Positions 42,785-51,765 are shown, numbered from the stretch's first letter. The stretch: 53,977 nt of DNA from an uncultured Blautia sp. (GCF_934372025.1 NZ_CAKROJ010000011.1:1-53977); one strand, 5' to 3'. Notes: generated by a model not told the origin, from the sequence alone. Numbers and translations: made by a program.

Positions 42785-44953
42785 TTAATTTTGTGGAATT
42801 TCTTCAAGCAACCATGTCTCCATTGTACCATCTGCTATTGCATCATATGGTCTTGAAAGCACTACACGTCCTGACGGAGTTCCATCATCTCCAAGATCAT
42901 ATCCCAAAACGGCTTCATTATAACTTTGGATAAGATATGTATTATATCCAGCATAAACTAACCGAAACAGCTGATTTTCATTATCACTGTCATCTGCCAG
43001 ACTGATTATATTTGTATCAGGCTGATATTCAAGACATTTATGTTCTCCCTCCAGCTGATCTAACGGATAGATTTTGTATCGTGATTCTTCCTGAGGAACA
43101 AACTCAAATTGCTGCGTCTGATCCCAGACATTCTGCCAGAGAATTAATGTTGGTGCCTCAAAAAATGTATCTCTACTTACAGAGAATCTGAAATCCGTAT
43201 TAAACAGAGAAGCAACTGATCTGATTCCTGAAATATTTTCTACCAGATCGCCCTGATGGTATACCGGCACATCTGGTTCAGATGCATCTTTTTCGCTCCA
43301 TCTCATATACCATTTCTGAGAATCATCCTCCATATTTTCCTGTGTAAGTACAATTTCTGTTCCATCTGCCAGAACTCCATCTTTCGGAGCTAAGACAGAT
43401 CCCGCAGCATCTCTGATGATCACTTCATCCATATTTGTCTCATCGTCATGTCCACAATATACAAATGCCCATTTTTCCGTACCCATATCATACAGTTCTT
43501 CATACTGTGCCAGAGGTGTTCCTATTTCCTGAGAATCCTGTGTTTCGATAAAGCTATTTGTATGTGAAGCACGTAAATTATAAAAACCATCTTCCTGATT
43601 TTCATCTGTAACAGAAATGCGATTTCTATTTCCATATTCATAGGATTTCAGCAAAAGTCTTGCACCATTATCACAAAATCCACTGTCAATTCCGACAATA
43701 AAATTTCTGTCAGCTGCATTTTCAAGAATATAGGTTCCAAGCCCCATCGAAATAACATCGCCAACATTCCTTACGTCAGCCTCTGTATCAGCCGCCTCTG
43801 AATCTGTTTCATTACTCACGGAGTCTTCTTTTTCGTCCTGTGCTCCTTCTGTATTTTCTGTGGTTTTCGCACTTTCTAATGTTTTACCCTTTTCTTTTGG
43901 AGTATGGCCGATTCCTCCCGTAACTACCAATACAGCACTAAGAACAATTGCAGCAATCCCTACAGTAACTCCGACCATAACTCCCTTTTTCTGATTTTTT
44001 ATATTGATTGCGTTCCAGAATTCTTCCATCGTCTGAAATCTTCTGCCCGGCTCCAGTTCAAGCGCTTTCATCAGTGCATTTTCAACTTTTGACGGTATTT
44101 TCACTCCCAGTTTCGATGGTTTTTCAAGAGTATCTTTTACACGTCTCTTCATGGACTCCACCGGTTTTTTGCCTGTCATACAGAAATACATTGTGGCTGC
44201 TGTTGCATAAACATCTGTCCACTGTCCGATCTTTCCATTTCTCATATACTGTTCCGGCGGCGCATATCCGATCTTGTAGCATATAAAATCTGCTGCATCA
44301 TCTGTATAAAGACTTTTTGCTCCACCAAAATCAAGCAGTTTTGCACTTTCATTCCCCATCATCATAATGTTATCCGGACTGACATCCAGATGCACCACAC
44401 CAAACTGATGGATTTTTGTCAGCGCATGACAGATCGGTTCCATGATTTTCTTTGTTTCTTCAAAGGTAAATGGTTTTTCTTTTATCTTGTTGCGTAAGGT
44501 CATGCCATCAAGATATTCCATTACTATGTAAGCAGTATTATTTTCTTCAAAATACTCTTTTACATTGACAATACCTTCATTGTCTTTCTCATTAAACATT
44601 GCAAGAACTCGTGCTTCCTGAAGAAAACGTTTTTTATTGTCTTCAAAGCATTCTCTGTCTCTTGAACTGACGGAAACACTGGTATCTCTTTCTCTTACCG
44701 ACATCTTGCGCAGATATAATTCTTTGATTGCCACTGTAATCTGAAGATTAAGATCAAGTGCAATATAAGTAATACCAAAACCGCCGGCTCCCAGTGCACG
44801 CCCTATCAGATATTTTCCATTTAATGGTGTCATCGGCGGAAGCTCATTTTCCTTCCACTGGTACGTGCTATTGTCAAATCCACAGTGCGGACAGCTTCCA
44901 TCCGCATGACTTTTTTCTTTCATACAGTTATAGCAAATTTTATTGAAATCCAT
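42785..44953 (-). CDS. Transmembrane Ser/Thr protein kinase with zinc ribbon and extracytoplasmic beta-trefoil-like sensor
   Basis: A 722-residue protein. C7, C10, C21 and C24 form an N-terminal zinc ribbon. The kinase domain (about 47-315) has the glycine loop GAGGFG (55-60), catalytic Lys77 (VAIKE), Glu113, catalytic loop HLDVSPDN (188-195) with Asp190 and Asn195, and DFG (208-210). The HRD arginine is Leu and the HRDxK lysine region reads SPDN, common in Firmicute kinases. A single helix (325-346) leads to an outer region (about 395-720) with repeated QxW-like segments, suggesting a ricin-type trefoil that binds glycans. It likely senses wall polymer and phosphorylates cluster proteins. 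Confidence 0.9.
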   Translation of the reverse strand: MDFNKICYNCMKEKSHADGSCPHCGFDNSTYQWKENELPPMTPLNGKYLIGRALGAGGFGITYIALDLNLQITVAIKELYLRKMSVRERDTSVSVSSRDRECFEDNKKRFLQEARVLAMFNEKDNEGIVNVKEYFEENNTAYIVMEYLDGMTLRNKIKEKPFTFEETKKIMEPICHALTKIHQFGVVHLDVSPDNIMMMGNESAKLLDFGGAKSLYTDDAADFICYKIGYAPPEQYMRNGKIGQWTDVYATAATMYFCMTGKKPVESMKRRVKDTLEKPSKLGVKIPSKVENALMKALELEPGRRFQTMEEFWNAINIKNQKKGVMVGVTVGIAAIVLSAVLVVTGGIGHTPKEKGKTLESAKTTENTEGAQDEKEDSVSNETDSEAADTEADVRNVGDVISMGLGTYILENAADRNFIVGIDSGFCDNGARLLLKSYEYGNRNRISVTDENQEDGFYNLRASHTNSFIETQDSQEIGTPLAQYEELYDMGTEKWAFVYCGHDDETNMDEVIIRDAAGSVLAPKDGVLADGTEIVLTQENMEDDSQKWYMRWSEKDASEPDVPVYHQGDLVENISGIRSVASLFNTDFRFSVSRDTFFEAPTLILWQNVWDQTQQFEFVPQEESRYKIYPLDQLEGEHKCLEYQPDTNIISLADDSDNENQLFRLVYAGYNTYLIQSYNEAVLGYDLGDDGTPSGRVVLSRPYDAIADGTMETWLLEEIPQN

Positions 44954-44963
44954 GTTCGCTATC

Positions 44964-47900
44964 CTATCCTTCCCTTTTCAGTATTTCTTTAATGTTGATT
45001 TTTATTTTATCGATAAATCGCTTTTTATCAAGCGTCATCCATATCGCAGCTCTTTTCCATTTTGAGCTCTGATTAATGATATCAATCAGCGGAAGATCTG
45101 TGTAATCAGGCTCTACCGGCTCCGGCTCTGTACATACAGGTGATATATATCCCCGATTTTCCAGATAGTTCAGTGCAAACTGTTCGATATTGATTTTCTT
45201 AGCTGCCCCATACACAAGATCTTCAAAATAGGATTCTGAAAAAATATGCATATCGGTTCTTGCCGGATGTACCAGAAATCCCTCAAACGGAAGTGATACC
45301 TCCTGTGCCGAATAATCTACGGTTTCCATATATCCGTCAAATACTCTGAAGAATTCTTCTGAAAAATCACAGGCACCTTCATGAATACTTTTTAAAATAT
45401 GCAGATCCGGATAATCATGCAGTGGTTCTTCAAACACTGGTTCAGTCTGTCCGTTATTCTGAGAAAATCCAATACAGCTGCCCTGAACATCTGACAGGAT
45501 ATGTTCTCTCATAAGACCGGAGACAGATGGACGAAACTCATAAAAGGAATGTATGTCAAAGCCACTCTCATAGCGTTTCTGAACAGAGGTTCCGTAATCT
45601 TCATGGATGAACAGGGCATCTACCGGAAAGCCGGCTGCTTCACAGATTGCAGCCTGAATTCTTCCACTGTATCCCATATCAAATAATATATCACTCTTCT
45701 GCAATCCAGAATAGTACTCACAGACCATTTCTTTTCTTTTTTGATGTTTTTTTTCAGAATAAAGCTTTTCAAGGAAAAGAGAAATAAATTTATGAAACTC
45801 AGCCAGACTCTGGAATGGCTGTGTCATATTCAGATCTTTCTCATCCAGTTTTTTTCCATCTTCTGCCGCAAACTCCAGAATTTCAAGAAGTGTCTGTGGT
45901 GTATGTCCTCTGTATTCAACCGGAAGCTGATAAAAATTAACTTTATCGCGTATCATGACCGGCATCAATGCCTTACGGGATGCCTGCATATATTCTGTTT
46001 TCAGATCCGGATTCATGTGCTCTGCATAAATCTGAAATACTTTCATCGGAAGATACCCGTCACGTGCCAGAAATACCACTCGGTCTCTGTGCTGTTTTTT
46101 TATTTCCTGACCGATCCATTTTGCAACACCCAGCATATGCATTCCAACCAGATAATAACCGATCAGATATGGGTCAATATTGAAATCGCTCTGCGGATTA
46201 AAAGTTCTGTATGGATTATCAAAATATCTTCTGGCCACCAGTGCCTGCATACATCGGAAACCTGGATTTTTGATTACTTTTTCGTAATCCAGCATATCTC
46301 CGCCTGCACCCGCTCCTATATCTGAACAATGGTTTGTCACACAGTCGGCTATTTTATTCTCGAAGATATCAATTGCCTTCGGGAAAAAGACTGCCTGCAT
46401 TCCGGCTTTTGAGCTGCCTTCAATATCCGCTCTCCAGGTATCACCAATATGTATACACTGCTCCGGAGCAGCCTTAATATCTTCCAGGACATGACAAAAC
46501 AGGCTTCCGTCATATTTAAGCTTTCGTTCTTCACAGGAGATATAGAGTTTCTGATAACCGGAAATCTGATTCTTTCTGAGTATCTTCTCAATAGTTTCCC
46601 TTTCAAGATACATGTCGGTCACAAGGAGGACTTTCTTTCCTGCCTCAAGAGCAAGTTCAAATAATTCCTTTCCCGCTTTTCTGGTTCCGGCAAAAGAGAT
46701 TTCCAGTTCTCTTTCTTTTTTCATCATCTTCTGAATTTCTTCGTGGTCCATCTGATAATGCATTTCTATATAACTGTATATTTCTTCCAGCGTAATATCC
46801 GCATAGCCATATTTATTTCCATAATATTCTCTTGCAAGCTGTTCGCCCTCTGTCCGGAATTTACTGAATTCAATATTTCTTTTTGTTTCCCGCACATATT
46901 CTCTGTTCAGAAAAAGAAGGAGATCAGACGGTGAATAAAACGGTCTTGAGATCAGGGTGTCAAAAATATCAAAGGATACATATTCCTGCTCTCCCAGTGC
47001 GATCTGCTCTTTTATATATTCCAGCCCTCCGTTCCACGGAGTTCGAACTGTTTCAAAGAAGTAATCATTGACTTCTTTTGGTTTTCGTTCTTTTCCAAGT
47101 CTGTTTAGGACTTTTTCTGCTTCTGTAAATTCGTCTCCTTCAAAGCTGGATTTTGCCAGATGAGACCACATTCTCACATAATGGAGTCTCGCATTGTGAA
47201 ATGAATCCAGCAATTCCTGTTTCAGCCCGTTTTTCTTCAGATAGGTTTCTGCTTTTTCAAACACATAAGTAATATCTTCAATATTCTTTTTGAATCTTGC
47301 CAGCCTGATACCTTCGGAATTTGTTGAAGCATTCTCATTTACGCAGTAAAAATATGCATCATTTTCCACCCGGGACAGCTTCCGTGCATTTGAAAACAAA
47401 ACACTCGAAAAATATATATCTTCTGTCATGATAATATGATTCTGTACGCTTTCAAATTCCTCTGCACACGCGTCCCATAATGTTTTTTTGTACAATTTAT
47501 TCCAGATCGTATGCCATGAATAACACTGCGCTTCCTGAGTAAAATATCTTCTCTGAATTTCTTCCCCTTCCAGGACATCAAAATTGAAACAGCTTTCATG
47601 ATAATTATAGATATATTTTTCTCCATTGTTATCCCAGACAGTTTTGCCGATCACAATGTCTGCTGCTGTTTCCTCTGCTCTTGTCACCAGTGATCTGTAA
47701 AAATCGAAAGAAAGATAATCGTCACTGTCCACAAAAGCAATATATTTTCCTTTTGCCTTCTCTGCGCCGCACACGCGCGCTCTCAGCAGTCCGCGATTCT
47801 CTTTATTATCTACAAAATAAACTCTTTTATCTTCCTTATATTGCTGCATAAGCTCCCGGATATTCCCCGGTGAACCATCATTTACAATAATAACTTCCAG

Positions 47901-48011
47901 ATTCTTATAGCTCTGGTTCAGTATACTTTCGATACACCGTTCAAAGTACTGTTCCGTATTATATACTGGAACAACCACTGAGATCAGTGGTCTGTTTCGT
48001 ACACTATTCAC
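44964..48011 (-). CDS. Three-domain fusion: GT2 glycosyltransferase, HAD domain, FLARD/DxGWxG domain
   Basis: A 1015-residue protein. Residues 7-240 are GT2 (SVVVPVYNTE, VNDGSPG, AFVDSDDYLS with the metal DxD). Residues about 343-555 are a HAD domain: motif I SFDIFDTLI, motif II VTDMY (465-468), motif IV HIGDTWRADIEG. Residues about 610-840 carry FLARDGY (647-653) and DMGYSG (778-783). Motif I again has Phe where phosphatases have Asp. One chain thus joins the activities separated in the genes at 34900 and 38255. A GTG start (48009-48011) with AAGGA and an eight-base overlap with the methyltransferase gene is favoured; an ATG nine codons upstream is possible. Confidence 0.85.
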   Translation of the reverse strand: MNSVRNRPLISVVVPVYNTEQYFERCIESILNQSYKNLEVIIVNDGSPGNIRELMQQYKEDKRVYFVDNKENRGLLRARVCGAEKAKGKYIAFVDSDDYLSFDFYRSLVTRAEETAADIVIGKTVWDNNGEKYIYNYHESCFNFDVLEGEEIQRRYFTQEAQCYSWHTIWNKLYKKTLWDACAEEFESVQNHIIMTEDIYFSSVLFSNARKLSRVENDAYFYCVNENASTNSEGIRLARFKKNIEDITYVFEKAETYLKKNGLKQELLDSFHNARLHYVRMWSHLAKSSFEGDEFTEAEKVLNRLGKERKPKEVNDYFFETVRTPWNGGLEYIKEQIALGEQEYVSFDIFDTLISRPFYSPSDLLLFLNREYVRETKRNIEFSKFRTEGEQLAREYYGNKYGYADITLEEIYSYIEMHYQMDHEEIQKMMKKERELEISFAGTRKAGKELFELALEAGKKVLLVTDMYLERETIEKILRKNQISGYQKLYISCEERKLKYDGSLFCHVLEDIKAAPEQCIHIGDTWRADIEGSSKAGMQAVFFPKAIDIFENKIADCVTNHCSDIGAGAGGDMLDYEKVIKNPGFRCMQALVARRYFDNPYRTFNPQSDFNIDPYLIGYYLVGMHMLGVAKWIGQEIKKQHRDRVVFLARDGYLPMKVFQIYAEHMNPDLKTEYMQASRKALMPVMIRDKVNFYQLPVEYRGHTPQTLLEILEFAAEDGKKLDEKDLNMTQPFQSLAEFHKFISLFLEKLYSEKKHQKRKEMVCEYYSGLQKSDILFDMGYSGRIQAAICEAAGFPVDALFIHEDYGTSVQKRYESGFDIHSFYEFRPSVSGLMREHILSDVQGSCIGFSQNNGQTEPVFEEPLHDYPDLHILKSIHEGACDFSEEFFRVFDGYMETVDYSAQEVSLPFEGFLVHPARTDMHIFSESYFEDLVYGAAKKINIEQFALNYLENRGYISPVCTEPEPVEPDYTDLPLIDIINQSSKWKRAAIWMTLDKKRFIDKIKINIKEILKREG

Positions 48012-49479
48012 TTTTTCCTTCCATCCTTTTCCGTACATATTTTCCCAGCGGAATATGAGCTATTGTCTCTTCTAATACTGCATTCTGCCCTGTCAGTTCT
48101 CTGATACGAGCATCCTTCTCCCTACACTCTTTCTCCAGTTCACTGATACGTGCGTCTTTCTCCTTCTGGCTCTGTTCCAGTTCGCTGATATATCGGTCTT
48201 TTCCATCGACAGTATCCTGATATTTCTGTATAGTTTCGCTGAGTTCTCCGATATAAGTATCCTTTCCTTTTACCGTATCTTCGTATTTCTGTATAGTTTC
48301 GGAAAGTTCTTTGAGATATCGGTCTTTTCCATCGACAGTTTCTGCGTATTTTTGTATTTCTTCATTGAGCTTTTCTATATAGGCATCTTTGCCTTCGGTA
48401 TTCTTCTGGTACTTCTCGATCGTGCCGCAGAGTTCCTCTATATATGCGGTCTTCTCGCTGTCGGTATCTGTATATTTCTTTATTGTCTCAAGAAGTTCTC
48501 CAATGTAAGCTTCTTTCTCCTCGACACCTTTCTGATATTCTTTCAGATCCTGTTCATACTGGCTGCTGCTCTTTTTCATATCGGCAAAAAGCTTCTTACA
48601 GGTTTCATTCAGTTCTTCGATCTTGCCCTGCAGTTCCAGAATATACTGATCTTTCTGTGCCGTATTTGCCTCATATCTGTGCAGATGCTGCTGGTTGATC
48701 TCCTCCTGCTGTTTTAAAGATTCAATATATTTCGCCTGATCTCTCAGCCTGAAAAAGTCCTTGCGCAGGATATCCTTAAACTCTGCCGCCGCCATATTTG
48801 CCTTGCGCTGGTAATAGTTAAAATCAACTGCTCTCTTAAACTCTTCAAATCGGCCCTTATCAAAGAATAAGATGCCCAGTCCAAAGCTGAATGGAAATTC
48901 CATCGTATTCGGATAACTTTTCTTTAGTTCTTCCCAGAAAATGTGCGAGCCCATCTTTTGGCCATAAAGATCATCCTCGCCTACATCGTGGAAAAAAATG
49001 ACTCCATCTTCTCTGACTCTGTCTTTCCATTTATGGAAATCATGCTTTACATCCTCATACGTATGAGAACCATCAATATGAAGCAGGTCGATCGTATGAT
49101 CTTCGAATTTCTCATATGCTTCATCAAAAGTCATGCGGAGCATATGCGCATTCTGCTTCTCGAAGCATTTATCCTGTATTTCCCTGTATGCCTGATAAAT
49201 GTTCTCTGTATAGTCATTCTCCGTAAAGCTGTCACCCTCCCAGGTGTCAACAGCCCAGAATGCACTCTGCATATTATTATCTTTCAATGCCTGCAGGAAG
49301 GAAAATGCAGAACATCCATAATAACTTCCAAGTTCCACTATGCGATCCGGCTTCATGCTGCAGATATAATCGTATGCAAATAACCGGTGGCCTGACCACG
49401 GTGAATACTTCATCATTTCCAAATTATATGTATCACACTCAAATTCCGGTGAGTGATATATCCATTTCATGTCTTCCAT
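48004..49479 (-). CDS. SAM-dependent methyltransferase fused to a tandem-repeat coiled coil (WbdD-like ruler candidate)
   Basis: A 491-residue protein. Residues 40-210 are a class I methyltransferase of the Methyltransf_24 type (IVELGSYYGCSAFSFLQ, DLLHIDGSHTYEDVKHDF, IFFHDVG). From about 245 to 470 the chain is a coiled coil. Six 21-residue repeats lie at 321-446, consensus GKDxYIxELxETIQKY plus a short variable end, three heptads each, then two 14-residue EKDARI repeats. The last 15 residues (IPLGKYVRKRMEGK) are basic and could bind the membrane. The gene sits three bases after Wzt. In E. coli O9a, WbdD caps the O-antigen by methylation and its coiled coil sets chain length; the layout here is the same, without WbdD's kinase domain. 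Confidence 0.85.
   Translation of the reverse strand: MEDMKWIYHSPEFECDTYNLEMMKYSPWSGHRLFAYDYICSMKPDRIVELGSYYGCSAFSFLQALKDNNMQSAFWAVDTWEGDSFTENDYTENIYQAYREIQDKCFEKQNAHMLRMTFDEAYEKFEDHTIDLLHIDGSHTYEDVKHDFHKWKDRVREDGVIFFHDVGEDDLYGQKMGSHIFWEELKKSYPNTMEFPFSFGLGILFFDKGRFEEFKRAVDFNYYQRKANMAAAEFKDILRKDFFRLRDQAKYIESLKQQEEINQQHLHRYEANTAQKDQYILELQGKIEELNETCKKLFADMKKSSSQYEQDLKEYQKGVEEKEAYIGELLETIKKYTDTDSEKTAYIEELCGTIEKYQKNTEGKDAYIEKLNEEIQKYAETVDGKDRYLKELSETIQKYEDTVKGKDTYIGELSETIQKYQDTVDGKDRYISELEQSQKEKDARISELEKECREKDARIRELTGQNAVLEETIAHIPLGKYVRKRMEGKSE
48142..48519 (-). repeat. 63-bp tandem coding repeat, six copies
   Basis: Six in-frame 63-base units encode the 21-residue coiled-coil repeats. The central units (residues 384-425) are nearly identical at the protein level and close at the DNA level, so unequal exchange or slippage could change copy number in frame and therefore rod length. 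Confidence 0.85.
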
Positions 49480-49482
49480 CGC

Positions 49483-50745
49483 TTATATCCTGTCTATTCT
49501 GAAATTTTCCATTGTATTATTAAACACACCGTATATCAGTTTGTTGTGTGTGGTGTTTACAATGTGAATTGCCTGATTGATCCAGCACTGCTCTACCTGA
49601 TTTAATACCTCAAAACCTTCCCCGATTCCCAGTGTGATAAAATAATCGCCTTCTCTTACTTCCGGCCATACAAACTGGAATGAAATAATACTTTCTCCCG
49701 GTTCAATCTCTACACTTCCGTTTCCGGAAGTCATTGATGTCTCGCCGAAAGTTTCATTACCAAACTTATCTCTTACCTGATAGCCAATAATTGCACTTTC
49801 AATCTTACGATCTGTCTGAACCAGCATTCTTACAAAGATGGTCTTTTCTGCTTCGCAGTATTCCCCAAACGGAGTTTCCTCAACCTGATAATAATAGCTA
49901 GCAATTTTTGCGTCCATCTTTCCTGAGTACTGCTCGATTTCAGGCTTAATAAATTTGTCCTTTACTTCCAGCTCGTAGACTCCTTCGATCTGCTTTCTTA
50001 CGCTCTGTCCCAGTATACTTCCCTGTTTTACTTTATAGTATTCTGTTACCGCATCTTTTGCATTTCCGTCATAAATCAGTACTCCGTTATTCATGACTAG
50101 GATTCTTTTGCAGAACTTGGTGATAGAATTCAGATCATGTGATACGATCAGAACTGTTGATTTTTTTGAAAATTCACGAATTTTGTTATAACATTTCTGC
50201 TGAAAGAATACATCTCCAACGCTTAATGCCTCATCTATGATCAGGATATCCGGATCAACGGTAATTGCAATTGCAAATGCCAGACGCACAAACATACCAG
50301 ACGAATAAATTTTGACCGGCTGATTGATAAAATCTCCAATATCTGCAAATTCCAGTATTTCCGGTATTTTTTCTTCTGTCTGTGCTCTTGTGTAGCCCAT
50401 CAGCAGCGTATTCAGATATATATTTTCCATTCCTGTATATTCTGGATTGAAACCTGCTCCAAGCTCCAGAAGAGCCGCAATCTTTCCATTTGTTCTGATC
50501 TCACCTGCTGTTGGCTGTACGACTCCTGTTAATATTTTAAGAAGTGTCGATTTTCCTGAACCGTTTAATCCAATAATTCCGACACATTCTCCCTTTTCTA
50601 CAGAAAATGAAATTCCTTTTAATGCCTCAAAATCTTTGTGGTATTTTCTTCCTGTCACAGAAAATGCTTCTCGGATTTTATCTCTCTTTTTTTCGTAGAG
50701 AGGATATTTTTTTCGTATATTCATTACTTCTACAACTGAACTCAT
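49483..50745 (-). CDS. wzt: Polysaccharide ABC exporter ATP-binding protein with Wzt-type C-terminal domain
   Basis: A 420-residue protein. Residues 1-240 are the ABC domain of the Wzt/TagH type: Walker A GLNGSGKST, the LGAGFNPEYTGMENIY segment, signature IYSSGMFVRLAFAIA and Walker B ILIIDEALSVGD. Residues about 255-420 form a beta-sandwich-like C-terminal domain (Wzt_C), with FVRMLVQ, GYQVRDKFGNETFGE and FVWPEVREGDYFITLGIG. In O9a this domain recognises the methylated chain end before export. TagH proteins of wall teichoic acid lack such a domain. Seven bases after the permease gene. Confidence 0.93.
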   Translation of the reverse strand: MSSVVEVMNIRKKYPLYEKKRDKIREAFSVTGRKYHKDFEALKGISFSVEKGECVGIIGLNGSGKSTLLKILTGVVQPTAGEIRTNGKIAALLELGAGFNPEYTGMENIYLNTLLMGYTRAQTEEKIPEILEFADIGDFINQPVKIYSSGMFVRLAFAIAITVDPDILIIDEALSVGDVFFQQKCYNKIREFSKKSTVLIVSHDLNSITKFCKRILVMNNGVLIYDGNAKDAVTEYYKVKQGSILGQSVRKQIEGVYELEVKDKFIKPEIEQYSGKMDAKIASYYYQVEETPFGEYCEAEKTIFVRMLVQTDRKIESAIIGYQVRDKFGNETFGETSMTSGNGSVEIEPGESIISFQFVWPEVREGDYFITLGIGEGFEVLNQVEQCWINQAIHIVNTTHNKLIYGVFNNTMENFRIDRI

Positions 50746-50751
50746 TACTCT

Positions 50752-51528
50752 TTATACCTCGTCTGCAAAAAATGGTTTTAGTCTTTTAAATACAAGCCTT
50801 CCGATAATAAGGATCACCAGGGTCGCCACCCAGAAATAGATCGTTTCCTGTGGATTCTCCCAGAACCATTTTTTATATATGAAACTGTTCCTGTATCCAT
50901 TCACTATATAGTGCATTGGATTTAATGTCAGAGCATTCTTTACACTCTGATTTACCATGGTATCCTCATTCCAGAGGATCGGAGTAACCCAGAATCCAAT
51001 CTGTACACATACATTTACCAGGGATGTCATATCCTTAAAAAATACCGTAACTGCTGATAGCAGCCAGATCAGTCCCAGTGAAAATACGCCTGCTGCAAAT
51101 GTATAATAAATTGCCTGGATATTATAAATACTCAGATCATATCCATAGATCAGGCACATAACCATGATAAATACGATAAAAAAGATATGTACAAACAATG
51201 CTGATATCAGTTTGATCACTGGAATGATGCTTACATCAAACTTGATCTTCTTTACCAGAAAGCTGTATTCCACCAGACAGTTACATCCCGTAGTAAGGAC
51301 ATCCGTAAAAAATATCCACGGAACATACGCCGCTGAAAACCATAAGATATATGGAGCATTTCCTACCGGGAGATTCTTAAAACCAAGCTGAAAGACATAC
51401 CAGAATACCAGAATTGTGATCAGGGGCATGGCAAACGCCCAGATGATTCCCAGTAATGAATTTGAGTATCTCGCCTTTATATCATTTCTGGAGAGTTCAA
51501 AAACTGTTTTTACTTTCTCTAACCTCAT
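50752..51528 (-). CDS. wzm: Polysaccharide ABC exporter permease (Wzm/TagG family)
   Basis: A 258-residue ABC-2 permease with six membrane segments. The amphipathic N-terminus (ELSRNDIKARYSNSLLGIIWAFAMPL) and LNPMHYIVNGYRNSF near the C-terminus are family-typical. With the Wzt partner it moves an undecaprenyl-linked glycan across the membrane. First gene of the cluster; ATG after AAGGAAGAG. Confidence 0.93.
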   Translation of the reverse strand: MRLEKVKTVFELSRNDIKARYSNSLLGIIWAFAMPLITILVFWYVFQLGFKNLPVGNAPYILWFSAAYVPWIFFTDVLTTGCNCLVEYSFLVKKIKFDVSIIPVIKLISALFVHIFFIVFIMVMCLIYGYDLSIYNIQAIYYTFAAGVFSLGLIWLLSAVTVFFKDMTSLVNVCVQIGFWVTPILWNEDTMVNQSVKNALTLNPMHYIVNGYRNSFIYKKWFWENPQETIYFWVATLVILIIGRLVFKRLKPFFADEV

Positions 51529-51611
51529 TTCATTTCTCTTCCTTTTCCATAGTAATGTAAAATAAAAATATTGTACGGAATATCATATTATAAATTTCCG
51601 CACTCTACAAC

Positions 51612-51620
51612 AGTATAGCA
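51612..51620 (-). promoter_or_regulatory. Extended -10 promoter of the wall-polymer operon
   Basis: Minus strand TGCTATACT (TG, one base, TATACT at 51612-51617). No good -35 is seen. It gives a leader of about 80 bases before wzm and is the only promoter-like site found upstream of the 20-kb run of genes. Confidence 0.55.
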
Positions 51621-51690
51621 TATCTGGTATTTAAAAATATATCTTTTGCACCAACTACATTTTTTCTGTTATGAACAACATATTTACATA

Positions 51691-51754
51691 AATAAAACAC
51701 ACCCATTACGCAATTCTTATAATGTTTAAGCTGTCATGATTGCATAATGGGTGT
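51691..51754 (-). terminator. Terminator of the acyltransferase gene
   Basis: A long stem pairs ACACCCATTA (51699-51708) with TAATGGGTGT (51745-51754) and continues GCAAT/ATTGC. On the minus strand GTTTTATTT follows. It insulates the acyltransferase gene from the wzm operon. Confidence 0.7.
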
Positions 51755-51765
51755 CATATTCATAT

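Noticed and set aside
48142..48519. Regular repeats considered as a CRISPR array
   Set aside because: Units are directly adjacent at 63 bases, in frame within a gene, with no unique spacers.
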